55,878 nucleotides of DNA from Coriobacteriales bacterium (GCA_031288185.1 JAITRZ010000007.1:1-55878); one strand, 5' to 3'; positions 1-10,063 are shown, counted from the stretch's first letter. Notes: generated by a model not told the origin, from the sequence alone. Numbers and translations are program-made.

Positions 1-188
1 TCGTTCAGGTGAGCCTGTCAGCAGACAGGACTCGAAGCCAGACATGGGGCGAGGCGTCAAGCAAACGTGCCAGTGGCACGTTTGTAGCCGAGCTCGCGAG
101 TGAGCGAAGCGAACGAGCAATGTGCCACATGAGACTTTGCAAGAGGGGGTCTGAGCCTGAGAGAGGCAGCCCGCACAATCATCTTTGC
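1..188. other. Left-edge non-coding stretch with two hairpins
   Basis: No gene is supported here. Two inverted repeats are visible: positions 14-19 pair with 24-29 around a 4-base loop, and 62-71 pair perfectly with 75-84 around a 3-base loop. Neither is followed by a T-run. The segment just after (about 85-118) is an alternating GAGC/GCGA-rich repeat typical of structured spacers. An open frame crosses it but has no family resemblance or ribosome site, so I treat it as chance. It may be the tail or downstream spacer of an RNA gene to the left of the window. Confidence 0.4.
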
Positions 189-264
189 GCGCCCGTAGCT
201 CAGAGGATAGAGCCACAGACTTCTAATCTGTTGGTCGCAGGTTCGAGTCCTGCCGGGCGCGCCA
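189..264 (+). tRNA. tRNA-Arg (anticodon UCU)
   Basis: A complete cloverleaf can be drawn. The acceptor stem GCGCCCG (189-195) pairs with CGGGCGC (254-260). The anticodon stem ACAGA/TCTGT encloses the loop CTTCTAA with anticodon TCT at 222-224, which reads AGA arginine codons. The T-loop GTTCGAGTC is present. The discriminator is G261 and CCA is encoded at 262-264. Confidence 0.95.
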
Positions 265-424
265 GTTTCTTACCCGCAACAACAGGCTAACAGGAGAAAA
301 GCCGTCTGTGCGGGTTATTATCTTGCGCTTCTTGCTCCCTACGCTCTTTCTCTTTATGAGAACCCTGTGCCTTCCTGTGCGATAGCGGTTAAGCCTCAAT
401 CGCCCTCATCGTTCCCCATTGAGC

Positions 425-454
425 TTTCATCAGCTTGGTCGCCGCTTGTAGTAT
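425..454 (+). promoter_or_regulatory. Possible tRNA-Leu promoter
   Basis: TTTCAT (425-430) and TAGTAT (449-454) are separated by 18 bases, which puts a transcription start a few bases before the tRNA-Leu acceptor stem at 468. The match to consensus is only fair. The call rests on position as much as on sequence. Confidence 0.3.
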
Positions 455-467
455 CATTGAACATTGT

Positions 468-553
468 GCGGGCGTGGCGGAATTGGCAGACGCGCCAGAC
501 TTAGGATCTGGTGGGCAACCCCCATGAAGGTTCGAACCCTTTCGCCCGCACCA
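468..553 (+). tRNA. tRNA-Leu (anticodon UAG)
   Basis: The acceptor stem GCGGGCG (468-474) pairs with CGCCCGC (543-549). The anticodon stem CCAGA/TCTGG encloses CTTAGGA with anticodon TAG at 502-504, which reads CUA. A long variable arm (about 511-528) marks it as a class II tRNA of the leucine type. The discriminator is A550 and CCA is encoded at 551-553. Confidence 0.95.
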
Positions 554-741
554 AAACTTCGTTGTGCTGCTTGTTCAGGATCTCCGGGGTGGTCATAAGT
601 TTCCGCCCAACTACGCTTAAAGCGCATATGCAAATACTGCGGTTTTGCGCAGGTATTTTTGAATCATCCCATATATTTATGCGGTTCTTTTAGTGAACAC
701 CGCACCAGCGCAGGCCAGTGCGCCGTATCTGCCTGTCATGC

Positions 742-747
742 TATAAT
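742..747 (+). promoter_or_regulatory. Candidate -10 box ahead of the DUF308 gene
   Basis: A consensus TATAAT lies 91 bases before the chosen ATG at 838. No good -35 hexamer is seen 16-18 bases upstream, so the call is tentative. The rest of 554-837 holds no gene I can support. Confidence 0.35.
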
Positions 748-837
748 CGCAAGGTACATACTAGTCAGTCTTGCATCGATAGCACGGTTGCAGGCGCGCA
801 GACCGATGCCCAGGACACCGTAACAAGGGGGTCACCT

Positions 838-1425
838 ATGAGTAACGACACCAACAACACCGGCACTGCGATTGAGTCAGATATACTCATCACTCGCTTT
901 TTTGGCGGTCATCGGGCCTTTGGGGCAATCATCGGCATCATCATGATCGTAATCGGCATTCTGTTTATCGCCAAGCCCTTAGAGGCTGTTCTGGCGCTTG
1001 ACCTGCTTGTAACGCTGGGTTTTTTACTCTACGGCGTCTATCAGATCGTCAGCTATGTACGTACTCCGGCTCTACGTCGAAGCGGTTGGCAGCTGGCCTT
1101 TGGTATCATTTGGGTGCTGATGGCGATGTTAGTTGTTGCTTCCGGCGCTTCCGGTCTGGTCATAACCTTTGCCTTTGTGCTGGGATTTCTTGCCCTGCTT
1201 GGTGGCTGCATGCAGGTTAGCCTCTATGTGGCCATCCGTGGTGAGGCTGGCGCTGGCCTGTTACTTGTTAGTGCCATCATCAATATCATCCTGGGTATCA
1301 TATTGCTAACCCTGCCTTTTTTCGCGGTTGCGGTACTGGCGCTTGCCCAGGGTATCTACCTGGTTATCGCCGGTCTGGCCCTTATTCTGGAGGCCCTGAG
1401 CGGATATGGACATCGGGTGATCTAA
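838..1425 (+). CDS. HdeD/DUF308-type six-helix membrane protein
   Basis: This 195-residue protein is almost entirely hydrophobic, with about six membrane segments in pairs of short helices after a polar N-terminus of about 20 residues rich in Asn and Thr. The repeated pattern of small helices with G-x-I-x-I and G-x-L/Y turns fits the DUF308 family, which includes the acid-resistance membrane protein HdeD. The biochemical role of most members is unknown. I chose ATG 838 because AAGGGGG lies just upstream; the longer open frame from 718 starts at a GTG without a ribosome site. The last codons are part of a 42-base tandem duplication that continues past the stop codon. A candidate -10 sits at 742. 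Confidence 0.75.
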   Translation: MSNDTNNTGTAIESDILITRFFGGHRAFGAIIGIIMIVIGILFIAKPLEAVLALDLLVTLGFLLYGVYQIVSYVRTPALRRSGWQLAFGIIWVLMAMLVVASGASGLVITFAFVLGFLALLGGCMQVSLYVAIRGEAGAGLLLVSAIINIILGIILLTLPFFAVAVLALAQGIYLVIAGLALILEALSGYGHRVI

Positions 1426-1463
1426 CACCGGTATTCTCTAAGCGGATAGAGACATCGGGTGAT
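1399..1463 (+). repeat. 42-bp tandem duplication across a stop codon
   Basis: The segment at 1399-1421 (starting AGCGGATATGGACATCGGG) recurs at 1441-1463 with two mismatches. The first copy encodes the last residues of the DUF308 protein. The second lies after the stop, so the duplication ignored the gene boundary. Confidence 0.8.
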
Positions 1464-1528
1464 GGAGCGTCGGCATTTTTAGAGGATAAGTTAGCCTATA
1501 AGACCTTATGAAGGCGAGGGATGAAAAA

Positions 1529-1849
1529 ATGGGCAACGAGCCAATCAATGAGGCTGCTGACCGCAGGGCCTTGAACAAGGCCAAGCGCAGCTCCAAACGG
1601 GCGCGACATCAGGCTCAGGAAGCGGCGGAAAAAGCGCGCCGCGCCGCCCAAAAGGCTGACAAGAAACGCCGCGAAGCAGCGTTCAAAGCTACGATTGTGG
1701 GTAACCAGATAGTTGATGAAAACGGCAGGCCCGTACGTCCTTATACTCTGGCAGAACGTATTTTGGATAACAAAGCGCTTTCTTACGGCATCGCTGTTGG
1801 TTTCCTGCTGCTTTGCCTCCTGGCGGTGTTTTTGATCTCTGCGTGGTAA
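1529..1849 (+). CDS. Small basic protein with a C-terminal membrane anchor
   Basis: I do not recognise the family. The 106-residue product has a strongly charged Ala/Lys/Arg-rich first half (residues about 10-50, probably a long helix), a short middle stretch, and one hydrophobic segment of about 20 residues at the very C-terminus ending in Ala-Trp. That layout predicts a tail-anchored protein with a basic cytoplasmic domain. ATG 1529 has a purine-rich ribosome site (AAGGCGAGG) about 9 bases upstream. An in-frame ATG at 1508 would add seven residues but has a poorer site. The gene follows the DUF308 membrane protein by about 100 bases and may share its transcript. Confidence 0.6.
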   Translation: MGNEPINEAADRRALNKAKRSSKRARHQAQEAAEKARRAAQKADKKRREAAFKATIVGNQIVDENGRPVRPYTLAERILDNKALSYGIAVGFLLLCLLAVFLISAW

Positions 1850-1991
1850 AGGGTTTTTCCTGCAGGCAGTGACCGCTTAATCCTAAGGACAGATTACCCA
1901 GCGTTTTTACTTTGCGCAATAAAGTGCTTTTCTCGATAACAGTATAAACCCCCTCTATAGCACATGGTTCCTATGCACCTCAGACGCCTGT

Positions 1992-2018
1992 TATAATAGG
2001 CTTTTTCACTTAAAAGCC
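1992..2018 (+). promoter_or_regulatory. -10 box followed by a perfect inverted repeat
   Basis: TATAAT (1992-1997) is followed directly by GGCTTTT (1999-2005) and its exact complement AAAAGCC (2012-2018) around a 6-base loop. The repeat covers the expected transcription start. It could be an operator or a 5' mRNA hairpin for the TMEM175 and leuS transcript. The -35 region is not convincing. Confidence 0.45.
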
Positions 2019-2074
2019 GGACGGTTCCCTAGCCAGGCCCGCTTACGGTTTGCGTCAAAGAAAGTTGAGCATGC

Positions 2075-3049
2075 ATGAGCACTAACAGGTTGGAGGCTTT
2101 TACCGATGCGGTCATCTCCATTGTGATGACCCTGCTTGTACTGGAACTCTCTCGGCCAACGGACGGCTCGGCCATACATCTCTTTGAAATGCGTTTTGAA
2201 TTCATGGTCTACCTCTTGTCTTTCATTACCCTGGCTATCTACTGGAGCAACCATCACCATATTTTTCAGATAACTCACCGGATTTCCGGTCGAGTATTGT
2301 GGTATAACATAACACTTTTGCTTTTTCTGTCGCTGATCCCGTTTTCTACCACCTGGGTAGACGGCAACATTACAGATTTAGCGCCTGAGATGTTCTATGG
2401 TTGCAATATGTTGGCAGCCGATGTTATCTGGCTCCTGATGACCAGGGGACTGATTGCTGAAAACGGTCCCAACAGCAGCATCGCTCAGGCCCTGGCCGGT
2501 TCGCACAAATCCCTGTTGTCCATAGGGGCCATAACCTTGGGATTGCTGCTGGGTATCTTTGTCCCGGTGGCGGTGCTAATTTCTTGCATAATCTCACTCT
2601 TGCCCTGGATCATGCCGGATCGTCGTATCGAGGGAATGGTCAAACAGTTAAATCAGGCTGAGACCCAGATTGAAAGCAGTCCGGCCATCCAAAAAGCCGA
2701 GCGTATCGTCCAGGTCGCTCAGGACATACCTTACGATGAGGCGGCCCTGGACCCCGTGCTCACGCAACCCGTGTCTGAAGTGCCTGAAGCACCCGGAGTG
2801 TCCGAGGCAGCCCTTGACCCCGTGCTCATGCAACCCGTTCCCAAAGCGCTCGACATATCCGAAATGCGCGATGCAGCCGAAGCACCCGATGCGGCTCTTG
2901 CGCACCAGGAAGATCAACCACCCAAGGGTACTGCCCGGCGCTCAAGGGCAGAGAAGACTCATACATCCAGCCCCGCCCCAGGGCGCCCAGGGACATCCCC
3001 GCCCCGCGCCTCCAAATCCCGCACGACCAGGAGAAAGGACAACTCGTGA
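2075..3049 (+). CDS. TMEM175-family (DUF1211) potassium channel-like protein
   Basis: The first ~195 residues match the bacterial TMEM175 fold. Residues 5-11 (RLEAFTD) resemble the family's conserved filter-helix motif, usually FSD and here F-T-D. This is followed by LVLEL, the W-x-x-H-H-x-x-F element near residue 65, and about six membrane helices. Family members are K+-selective channels without a classical selectivity filter. The ~125-residue C-terminal tail is unusual: it is Pro/Ala/Glu-rich then Arg/Lys-rich, and holds a 22-residue (66-base) duplication beginning A-L-D-P-V-L. Bacterial members normally stop near 200 residues. The stop overlaps the leuS start by four bases (GTGA), so the two genes are probably co-translated. 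Confidence 0.75.
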   Translation: MSTNRLEAFTDAVISIVMTLLVLELSRPTDGSAIHLFEMRFEFMVYLLSFITLAIYWSNHHHIFQITHRISGRVLWYNITLLLFLSLIPFSTTWVDGNITDLAPEMFYGCNMLAADVIWLLMTRGLIAENGPNSSIAQALAGSHKSLLSIGAITLGLLLGIFVPVAVLISCIISLLPWIMPDRRIEGMVKQLNQAETQIESSPAIQKAERIVQVAQDIPYDEAALDPVLTQPVSEVPEAPGVSEAALDPVLMQPVPKALDISEMRDAAEAPDAALAHQEDQPPKGTARRSRAEKTHTSSPAPGRPGTSPPRASKSRTTRRKDNS

Positions 3050-5721
3050 AAGCGTATGATCCTCAGATGATCGAGCCCAAATGGCAGGCTCGTTGGGCGG
3101 AGGCCGGATCCAATCAGACGGCTGAAAACAGCGAGAAGCCCAACTATTACGTATTGGAGATGTTTCCCTATCCTTCGGGTGACGTGCACCTGGGTCATGT
3201 GCGCAACTACACCATTGGTGATGTGCTCAGCCGCTTTCAGCGAATGCGAGGTTTTAATGTACTGCATCCCATTGGGTGGGACTCCTTTGGCCTGCCGGCT
3301 GAAAACGCCGCTATCCGTCAAAATTCCAGCCCAGCGACGTGGACCTATACAAACATTGAGCGCCAACAAACCTCACTCGCGCGCCTGGGCTTTTCATATG
3401 ATTGGTCACGCGTAATCATTACCAGTGATGTGGACTACTACCACTGGGGCCAATGGATATTTTTGAAGTTTTGGGAGATGGGCCTTGTAGAGCGGCGCAC
3501 TTCACCTGTTAACTGGTGTCCTTCCTGCGCGACGGTGTTGGCCAATGAACAGGTCTTAGGCGGCGGATTTTGCTGGCGTTGTGATTCGCCGGTAGAGCGG
3601 CGTGAGCTCAAGCAGTGGTTTTTCAAGATCACCGAGTATGCCGAAGAATTGCTGAATGATCTGGACAAACTCGACGGCTGGCCAGAACGCGTTAAGCAGA
3701 TGCAGGCCAACTGGATAGGCAAAAGTCAGGGTGCCGAGGTAATCTTTGAACTGTGCGACGAGCACGGAGCGTTGGTTGGTGAGCCCCTTACCGTATTTAC
3801 AACCCGCGCGGACACTCTCTTTGGGGCAAGTTTCTTCTTGCTAGCACCGGAACATCCGTTTGTGGCGCAGCTTATTGCTGATGACAACCAGGCGGCAGAC
3901 ACACGAAAGGCGCTTGAGGATCTGGTACGCAGCGCCGCGACCAACAGTGTGGCGGAGCGAAGCAGCGGTGAACGTGAAAAGACTGGAGCCTTTACCGGCC
4001 ATTACGCAAAAAATCCGGTGAATGGCGAGCTGCTGCCCATCTGGGTATCTGACTATGTACTGATGGACTACGGCACGGGTGCGGTGATGGCTGTGCCCTC
4101 CGGCGACCAGCGCGATTTTGAGTTTGCCCGAAAATACGGTCTGCCAATTCCGCCGGTGATCCTGGCGCCTGATGACCCACTGCTCAAAGCGCTTGCAGGA
4201 CAGCGCGAGCGTGTCCAAAACGATGTGGACTGGCAGGAGGCGTATGACGGTTCAGGCGTTATGGTACAGAGTGGCGAGTTTACCGGTCTGGCCGGCGGCA
4301 AGGATTCTGAAGGCGCGGCGGCGGTCATCACCTGGCTGGAGGGACAGGGTGTGGGTAGGGCTGCCGTTAACTACCGGCTTAGGGACTGGCTTATTTCTCG
4401 CCAGCGCTACTGGGGCAACCCTATACCGGCGCTCTACTGTGACCGTTGCGGTATTGTGCCGGTGCCCGAAAGCGATTTGCCCGTGGTGTTGCCGCTGGAT
4501 GTGGATGTGACTGCCGGCAAGGGACTGGCCGACTACCCGCAGTTTCATGAGGTGATCTGCCCGCGTTGTGGTGGGCCGGCCTATCGCGAAACCGACACCA
4601 TGGATACCTTTACCTGTTCCAGTTGGTATTTTTTGCGCTATACCGACGCGCATAACGATACCGCCCCCTTTGCGTCTACGCGCGCTGATGCTTGGTTGCC
4701 GGTGGATCAATACATTGGCGGTATTGAGCACGCCATTCTTCATTTACTGTATTCGCGCTTTTTCACCAAGGCTCTGCGCGATGCCGGACTGTTGGGGCAG
4801 GGGAGTGTGGAACTTTCAAAAAACGCCGAACTGCTGCGCTCCGGCGAACCCTTTGCCCACCTACTCACTCAAGGCATGGTTAAGCTCAACGGTGAGGTGA
4901 TGAGCAAATCAAAGGGTAATGTAGTAGCGCCTGAGGATATGATCGCGACCTATGGCGCCGACGCGCTTAGGGTATATATTCTCTTCATGGCTCCACCGGA
5001 CAAGGATCTGGAATGGTCACAGGAGGGGCTGGAAGGCATCTGGCGTTTTTTACAGCGGCTCTGGCGTCAGGTTTTTACGCTCAGCGGGCAGGTCGGGCAG
5101 GTAGAGGCTGAGAGGCAGGCAGACGGCGGGTCACGTGACGCTCATGCTGCTGATGCCACAGGTGCAAGGGTAGCTGACCCTGTTAAAGCTAATCCTGCGG
5201 CCACCGCCGAAGCTGAAGAACTGCGCATTTTGCTTAATCGTGAAACACATCGGGTCATCGGCAAAGTCAGTGCTGACCTCAAACGCTTCAATTTTAACAC
5301 CGCCATTGCCGCGTTAATGGAATTGAGCAATAGCGCGTCTCGTTATCTGCGCCTGCCGCTTGACCTGCGCGATCAGGCCCTCAGCCACCGCGTTGCCACA
5401 ACCCTGGTTTTGTTGCTTGCCCCTATGGCCCCTCACTTTTGTGAGGAGCTGTGGGACAACGCTCTGGGAAATGCGGCACGGGGCAGTGTGCATGCGCAAA
5501 ACTGGCCCAGCTTTGATGCCGCCCTGGCCCAGCCGGACAGCGTGGAGTTGGCAGTGCAGGTTAACGGCAAGATCAAGGCACGGGTGTGTGTACCCCTTCA
5601 CGCTTCTGAAGACGAGGTGCGCGAGGAGGCCCTTGCCGCTGCCGCCTCGATCCTTGCCGGACGCGAACCCAAAAAGCTGATTATTGTGCCCAACAAGTTG
5701 GTCAGCATAGTTGTTGAGTAG
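3046..5721 (+). CDS. leuS: Leucyl-tRNA synthetase
   Basis: This cytoplasmic class Ia synthetase charges tRNA-Leu. The HIGH-type signature H-L-G-H is at residues 48-51, preceded by the YPSG element. The zinc-like cysteine pairs and the CP1 editing insertion follow, and the KMSKS-type signature M-S-K-S-K is at 619-623. The C-terminal VNGK-I-K-A-R element is present near the end. At 891 residues it is longer than most bacterial LeuRS. The excess is largely an Ala/Asp/Gly-rich stretch at about 685-725 between the catalytic and anticodon-binding domains. The start is GTG 3046 with AGGAG upstream, overlapping the TMEM175 gene. Confidence 0.95.
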   Translation: MKAYDPQMIEPKWQARWAEAGSNQTAENSEKPNYYVLEMFPYPSGDVHLGHVRNYTIGDVLSRFQRMRGFNVLHPIGWDSFGLPAENAAIRQNSSPATWTYTNIERQQTSLARLGFSYDWSRVIITSDVDYYHWGQWIFLKFWEMGLVERRTSPVNWCPSCATVLANEQVLGGGFCWRCDSPVERRELKQWFFKITEYAEELLNDLDKLDGWPERVKQMQANWIGKSQGAEVIFELCDEHGALVGEPLTVFTTRADTLFGASFFLLAPEHPFVAQLIADDNQAADTRKALEDLVRSAATNSVAERSSGEREKTGAFTGHYAKNPVNGELLPIWVSDYVLMDYGTGAVMAVPSGDQRDFEFARKYGLPIPPVILAPDDPLLKALAGQRERVQNDVDWQEAYDGSGVMVQSGEFTGLAGGKDSEGAAAVITWLEGQGVGRAAVNYRLRDWLISRQRYWGNPIPALYCDRCGIVPVPESDLPVVLPLDVDVTAGKGLADYPQFHEVICPRCGGPAYRETDTMDTFTCSSWYFLRYTDAHNDTAPFASTRADAWLPVDQYIGGIEHAILHLLYSRFFTKALRDAGLLGQGSVELSKNAELLRSGEPFAHLLTQGMVKLNGEVMSKSKGNVVAPEDMIATYGADALRVYILFMAPPDKDLEWSQEGLEGIWRFLQRLWRQVFTLSGQVGQVEAERQADGGSRDAHAADATGARVADPVKANPAATAEAEELRILLNRETHRVIGKVSADLKRFNFNTAIAALMELSNSASRYLRLPLDLRDQALSHRVATTLVLLLAPMAPHFCEELWDNALGNAARGSVHAQNWPSFDAALAQPDSVELAVQVNGKIKARVCVPLHASEDEVREEALAAAASILAGREPKKLIIVPNKLVSIVVE

Positions 5722-5740
5722 CCCGTCATTCTGCTAGAAT
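5711..5740 (+). promoter_or_regulatory. Promoter for tRNA-Val
   Basis: TTGTTG (5711-5716) and TAGAAT (5735-5740) are 18 bases apart, about 60 bases before the tRNA-Val acceptor stem. The -35 overlaps the last codons of leuS. Confidence 0.5.
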
Positions 5741-5800
5741 AACCTCTCTCCGTTGCCGCGTCTGAGCCGATTGTTGGCTTATGCGCGCAATGCGTCAGGT

Positions 5801-5875
5801 GGGCGTTTGGCGCAGCGGGAGCGCGCTTCCTTCACACGGAAGAGGTCACTGGTTCAAGCCCAGTAACGCCCACCA
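5801..5875 (+). tRNA. tRNA-Val (anticodon CAC)
   Basis: GGGCGTT (5801-5807) pairs with AACGCCC (5865-5871). The anticodon stem CTTCC/GGAAG encloses TTCACAC with anticodon CAC at 5833-5835, which reads GUG. The T-loop GTTCAAGCC is present. The discriminator is A5872 and CCA is encoded at 5873-5875. Confidence 0.95.
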
Positions 5876-5926
5876 AAAAAGATTTTGTATAAGTAACCAG
5901 CAAAAATTGTCTATGCGACTTATGCG

Positions 5927-5954
5927 GCCGCTGGCTCTGGATAGAGCCAGCGGC
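5927..5954. repeat. Perfect 12-bp inverted repeat downstream of tRNA-Val
   Basis: Bases 5927-5938 pair exactly with 5943-5954 around a 4-base GGAT loop. No T-run follows on either strand, so it is not a standard intrinsic terminator. It may be a processing or stabilising hairpin at the 3' end of the tRNA transcript. Nothing else is evident between 5876 and 6104. Confidence 0.6.
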
Positions 5955-6104
5955 ATAGAGCCAGCTGTACTGGCGGCGACGAGGCGGCTTTGGTCTTCTG
6001 GGCGTAGCCAATGGCAATCGCCCCAGGCATGCGGCCTGTCCCTTTGCAAAGCGCTGCTTTTTGGCCGCCAATCAACAGGCTTTTGCTAGAGAAAACGGAG
6101 CCCG

Positions 6105-6857
6105 ATGCCCCTTATTGAAGTTACTAACCTGCGAAAATCCTATGGCACCAAAGTGGCTGTAGACAGCATTTCCTTTTCAGTTGACCGTGCTGAGGTTTTT
6201 GGCATTCTGGGACCCAATGGCGCTGGTAAAACCACAACAATGGAGATGATGGAGGCCATGCGCACCATTGATGGCGGTACGGTAACCATCGCCGGACTGG
6301 ATGTGGCTCGTCAGCCGGACAGGGTTCGGCGTATCATCGGTGTACAGTTACAAAGCGCGGCTTTTTACGAAAAGGTTTCATTGAGTGAGTCCCTGCGCAT
6401 GTTTGCGGCCTTTTATGGCCGCACGGTTGATCCCTTGAAACTGTTGGGTGATGTGGGGTTGGCTGAACAAGCTCGACTCTTTCCTGAAAAGCTATCAGGA
6501 GGACAAAAGCAGCGCTTTTCGATTGCCACCGCCCTGGTTAACCGTCCCCAGGTACTCTTTCTGGACGAACCCACTACGGGCCTGGATCCGCAGGCCCGCC
6601 ATAATATGTGGAAATTGATTGAGCGTATTAAAGCTCAGGAAATCACCATCATCCTTACCAGTCACTACATGGAAGAAGCCCAGCGCCTTTGTGATCGATT
6701 GGCCATTATGGACAGTGGCCGTATTATCGCTCTGGACAGTCCCAGCCAGATGATTGCCGATCTTATAGACCGTGGCTTTTCCAAACCTGCGCTGGCAACG
6801 CTGGCAAATTTGGAAGATGTCTATATCGATCTAACCGGCAAAGCGCTTCGTGACTGA
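6105..6857 (+). CDS. ABC-2 type exporter, ATP-binding subunit
   Basis: The 250-residue protein is a single nucleotide-binding domain of the DrrA/CcmA/NodI branch. Walker A is GPNGAGKTT (near residue 37), the signature is LSGGQKQR (near 129), and Walker B is LFLDEPTTGLDP, with the switch histidine in TSHYMEEA. Such proteins energise export of drugs, lipids or polysaccharides together with an ABC-2 permease. ATG 6105 has GGAG just upstream. The permease gene starts 12 bases after the stop, so the two form an operon. Substrate cannot be told from sequence. Confidence 0.9.
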   Translation: MPLIEVTNLRKSYGTKVAVDSISFSVDRAEVFGILGPNGAGKTTTMEMMEAMRTIDGGTVTIAGLDVARQPDRVRRIIGVQLQSAAFYEKVSLSESLRMFAAFYGRTVDPLKLLGDVGLAEQARLFPEKLSGGQKQRFSIATALVNRPQVLFLDEPTTGLDPQARHNMWKLIERIKAQEITIILTSHYMEEAQRLCDRLAIMDSGRIIALDSPSQMIADLIDRGFSKPALATLANLEDVYIDLTGKALRD

Positions 6858-6869
6858 GGAGTCCTTACT

Positions 6870-8030
6870 ATGAGAGCCCTTTTACTCTTTGCAATGGTGC
6901 AACTAAAGCACTTCTTGCGCGATCCAATATATCTGTTTTTCATCCTTGTTTTTCCCCTGGTCTTCCTGTTTATCTTTGGCACGATCTTTGGCGGCAGTCG
7001 CGATGTCAACCTGACAACCGCCCTGCTAAACAACTCTGACACAGAGTTTGCTCAGGATTTTGTAGAACGCCTCAAGGCCCAGGAGAGTCAGAGCCTGAAG
7101 ATACTGTCTGATGACCTCTCTTTTGAAGACGCTCGCCTTAAGATGGCTCGCGGTGAGATAGACAGCATCATCGAACTGCCACCTGGTTTTGGTTCTGTCG
7201 GCCAGACAGCCGCGCAGCAGGGAGAGGAAAGCCCCGCAGCAGTAACGCAGACAACCCCGCCTTCCGTCTTTTTGCCTACGGGGCAGCTGCGTGTCTACTA
7301 TGACGAGGGTAGTCCCCAGGCTGGCCAGATTGTCGCCACTATCATGACCGGTATTTTGGATCAGATCAACGGGGCGCTGATGGGCACAACGCCCCCTCTC
7401 TCGGTTGAGCAGGTTTCAGTTGGCGTCAACGGCCTTTCTCAGTTTGATTACATTTTTTCCGGGCTTTTATCCTATGTACTCATGACCATGGGTATTTATG
7501 CCTTAAGCCAACAACTCCCCGCTGAGAAAAGAAGCGGCAGCTTGCGTCGTATCAAGGCCACACCGTTCAGGGCCTGGCAATTGCTCACTGGCCTGGCCCT
7601 TGCCTATTTGTTGCTTACCTTACTCTCGGCCGCTCTGATGATAGGCGTTAGTATGGTTGTTTTCGATTTTCAGATGCGCGGAAGTTGGCTGGTACTGGCG
7701 GCCTTTTCTATCGTCAGTGCTCTTGCTATGATTGGCATCGGGGCTCTTGTGGCCGGTGTGGCGCGCAACAGCAATCAGGCCACCGTGGCCTCTCAATCAA
7801 TAGCTTTTCCCATGATGTTTTTGTCCGGTGTCTTTTTTCCCCGTTATCTGATGCCTGATTTCCTGCAAAATATCAGTTCTTGGATTCCCTTAACACCGGT
7901 TGGCGATGGTATTCGCTATATCACAACCGAAGGGGTGGGTCTGCCCGATCTGCTGCCACAACTCTTCTTGATCAGCGCCTGGGGAATCGTAGCCTATGTT
8001 CTGGCTTTTCGGCTTTTCAAGTGGGAATAG
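6870..8030 (+). CDS. ABC-2 type exporter, permease subunit
   Basis: The 386-residue membrane protein has the DrrB/YhgE-like layout. There is one N-terminal helix (about 20-42), a long extracytoplasmic domain (about 45-190) with a Gly/Pro/Thr-rich loop, then five hydrophobic helices to the C-terminus. The last helices contain the family pattern S-G-x-x-F-P-x-x-x-M-P. It pairs with the ATPase encoded directly upstream. ATG 6870 follows GAGG by eight bases. What it exports is unknown. Confidence 0.85.
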   Translation: MRALLLFAMVQLKHFLRDPIYLFFILVFPLVFLFIFGTIFGGSRDVNLTTALLNNSDTEFAQDFVERLKAQESQSLKILSDDLSFEDARLKMARGEIDSIIELPPGFGSVGQTAAQQGEESPAAVTQTTPPSVFLPTGQLRVYYDEGSPQAGQIVATIMTGILDQINGALMGTTPPLSVEQVSVGVNGLSQFDYIFSGLLSYVLMTMGIYALSQQLPAEKRSGSLRRIKATPFRAWQLLTGLALAYLLLTLLSAALMIGVSMVVFDFQMRGSWLVLAAFSIVSALAMIGIGALVAGVARNSNQATVASQSIAFPMMFLSGVFFPRYLMPDFLQNISSWIPLTPVGDGIRYITTEGVGLPDLLPQLFLISAWGIVAYVLAFRLFKWE

Positions 8031-8050
8031 GCGCAGCCTTCCTGTTGTAT

Positions 8051-8155
8051 GGCGTGTTGCTCGGCAGCAGACAGAGCAACGTTGTCGCCCAGGCCGCATT
8101 GACCTCGCATCGACGATCTGCCTGGGTCCTATGTGGCGTGTTGCGCGGCAGCAGA
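8051..8155 (+). repeat. Direct repeat, 84-bp period, upstream of the pyr leader
   Basis: The 21-base segment at 8051-8071 recurs at 8135-8155 with one mismatch. The second copy carries the -35 hexamer of the proposed pyr promoter. The first has no matching -10 downstream. Confidence 0.75.
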
Positions 8156-8169
8156 AAGAGGCGTATCAT
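8141..8169 (+). promoter_or_regulatory. Candidate pyr operon promoter
   Basis: TTGCGC (8141-8146) and TATCAT (8164-8169) are separated by 17 bases. The predicted start near 8176 is immediately before the PyrR-type leader, which supports the assignment. Confidence 0.5.
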
Positions 8170-8177
8170 GGCGGTGA

Positions 8178-8308
8178 CCTTTAAGAGCGGTACAGAGATG
8201 CCGACAAGGGCCAGGCAAACCTTGGCGCTGATAGCGCTTTCGCCAGGATGCGCGGCTTTGGTGCCGTTTCCGTGATGCCCTTGTCAGATACGTGACGAGG
8301 GCTTTTTT
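8178..8308 (+). promoter_or_regulatory. PyrR-type transcription attenuator leader
   Basis: Three mutually exclusive elements can be read. A PyrR-binding (anti-antiterminator) hairpin has an upper stem CGGTA/TGCCG (8188-8203) around the loop CAGAGA, matching the conserved CNGNGA core; its lower stem is CCTT (8178-8181) with AAGG (8206-8209). An antiterminator strand GACAAGGGC (8203-8211) is the exact complement of 8277-8285. An intrinsic terminator occupies 8277-8308. In Bacillus, UMP-loaded PyrR holds the first hairpin, frees the terminator arm and stops transcription. The same logic fits here, directly upstream of pyrR. Confidence 0.75.
8277..8308 (+). terminator. Intrinsic terminator of the pyr attenuator
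   Basis: A 10-base stem (8277-8286 with 8293-8302, one G-T pair) closes a 6-base loop and is followed by six T (8303-8308), 17 bases before the pyrR ATG. Confidence 0.85.
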
Positions 8309-8312
8309 GTGA

Positions 8313-9121
<809 letters not shown>

Positions 9122-9122
<1 letters not shown>

Positions 9123-10063
9123 TGAGCACCCTGAGCAGCCAGCATCTGCTGGAAATTGAGGATCTGAGTGTTGAGAACATTGACCATATTCTTTCTACGG
9201 CACACTCGCTGATGGAAATCAACATGCGCACTATCAAAAAGTTGCCTACGCTGCGGGGACGCACGGTTGTTAACCTGTTTTTGGAACCCTCCACTCGCAC
9301 GCGCACCTCCTTTGAAATCGCCGCCAAGCGCCTCTCCGCTGACACCATTAACATTTCTGGCTCAACATCCGCCACCGTTAAGGGTGAGTCGCTTGTTGAC
9401 ACCGCTCAGACACTGGACGCGCTTGGATGCGATATTGCTATTATCCGTCACCGTTTTGCCGGTGCGGCCCATACCCTGACCCAAAACATGCGAGCCAGTG
9501 TCATCAACGGCGGCGATGGCTGTCACCAGCACCCCACCCAGGCGCTTTTGGATCTGTTTACGATGCGTGAACACTTCGGGCGTCTTAAGGGGCTTCACGT
9601 GGGTATCGTTGGCGATATAGCGCACTCACGGGTGGCTGGATCGCTGCTGCCGGCACTTCGTCTTATGGGCGCGACAAGCACCGTCGTCGCTCCGCCTACC
9701 CTGCTACCGGCGCGTGTTGACCTGCTGGGCGCTACGGTCAGTTATGATCTGGACGCTCTCTTGCCCAAGCTCGATGTACTCTATATGCTGCGCATTCAGC
9801 AAGAGCGTCAGGCACGGGCACCCCTGCCCAGTCTTCGTGAATACACGATGTTGTTTGGCGTAGGACGCCGGCGCCTGGGGTTGTTATCCCCTCATGCCAT
9901 CATCATGCACCCAGGGCCGGTAAACAGGGGAGTGGAGTTAAGCTCTGCGGCTCTTGCTACTGCCAAAAACCTGCGGCTTGATCAGGTCAGTGCTGGCGTG
10001 GCAGTGCGCATGGCCTTGATGTATCTTATGGTAGGGGGTGAAAAAAAGAATGCTGCTGCTTAA
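9122..10063 (+). CDS. pyrB: Aspartate carbamoyltransferase catalytic subunit
   Basis: PyrB joins carbamoyl phosphate and aspartate in the second step of UMP synthesis. The carbamoyl-phosphate loop S-T-R-T is at residues 57-60 and H-P-T-Q at 137-140, both intact. Length (313 residues) is normal. The GTG start at 9122 overlaps the pyrR stop (TAGTG) and has GGAGG about nine bases upstream, so it is probably translationally coupled to pyrR. The longer open frame from 9029 runs inside pyrR and is not real. No pyrI regulatory-chain gene is seen. Confidence 0.95.

Noticed and set aside
9-290. Protein-coding gene over the left edge and tRNA-Arg
   Set aside because: The frame runs straight through the tRNA and a GAGC-rich spacer, with no ribosome site.
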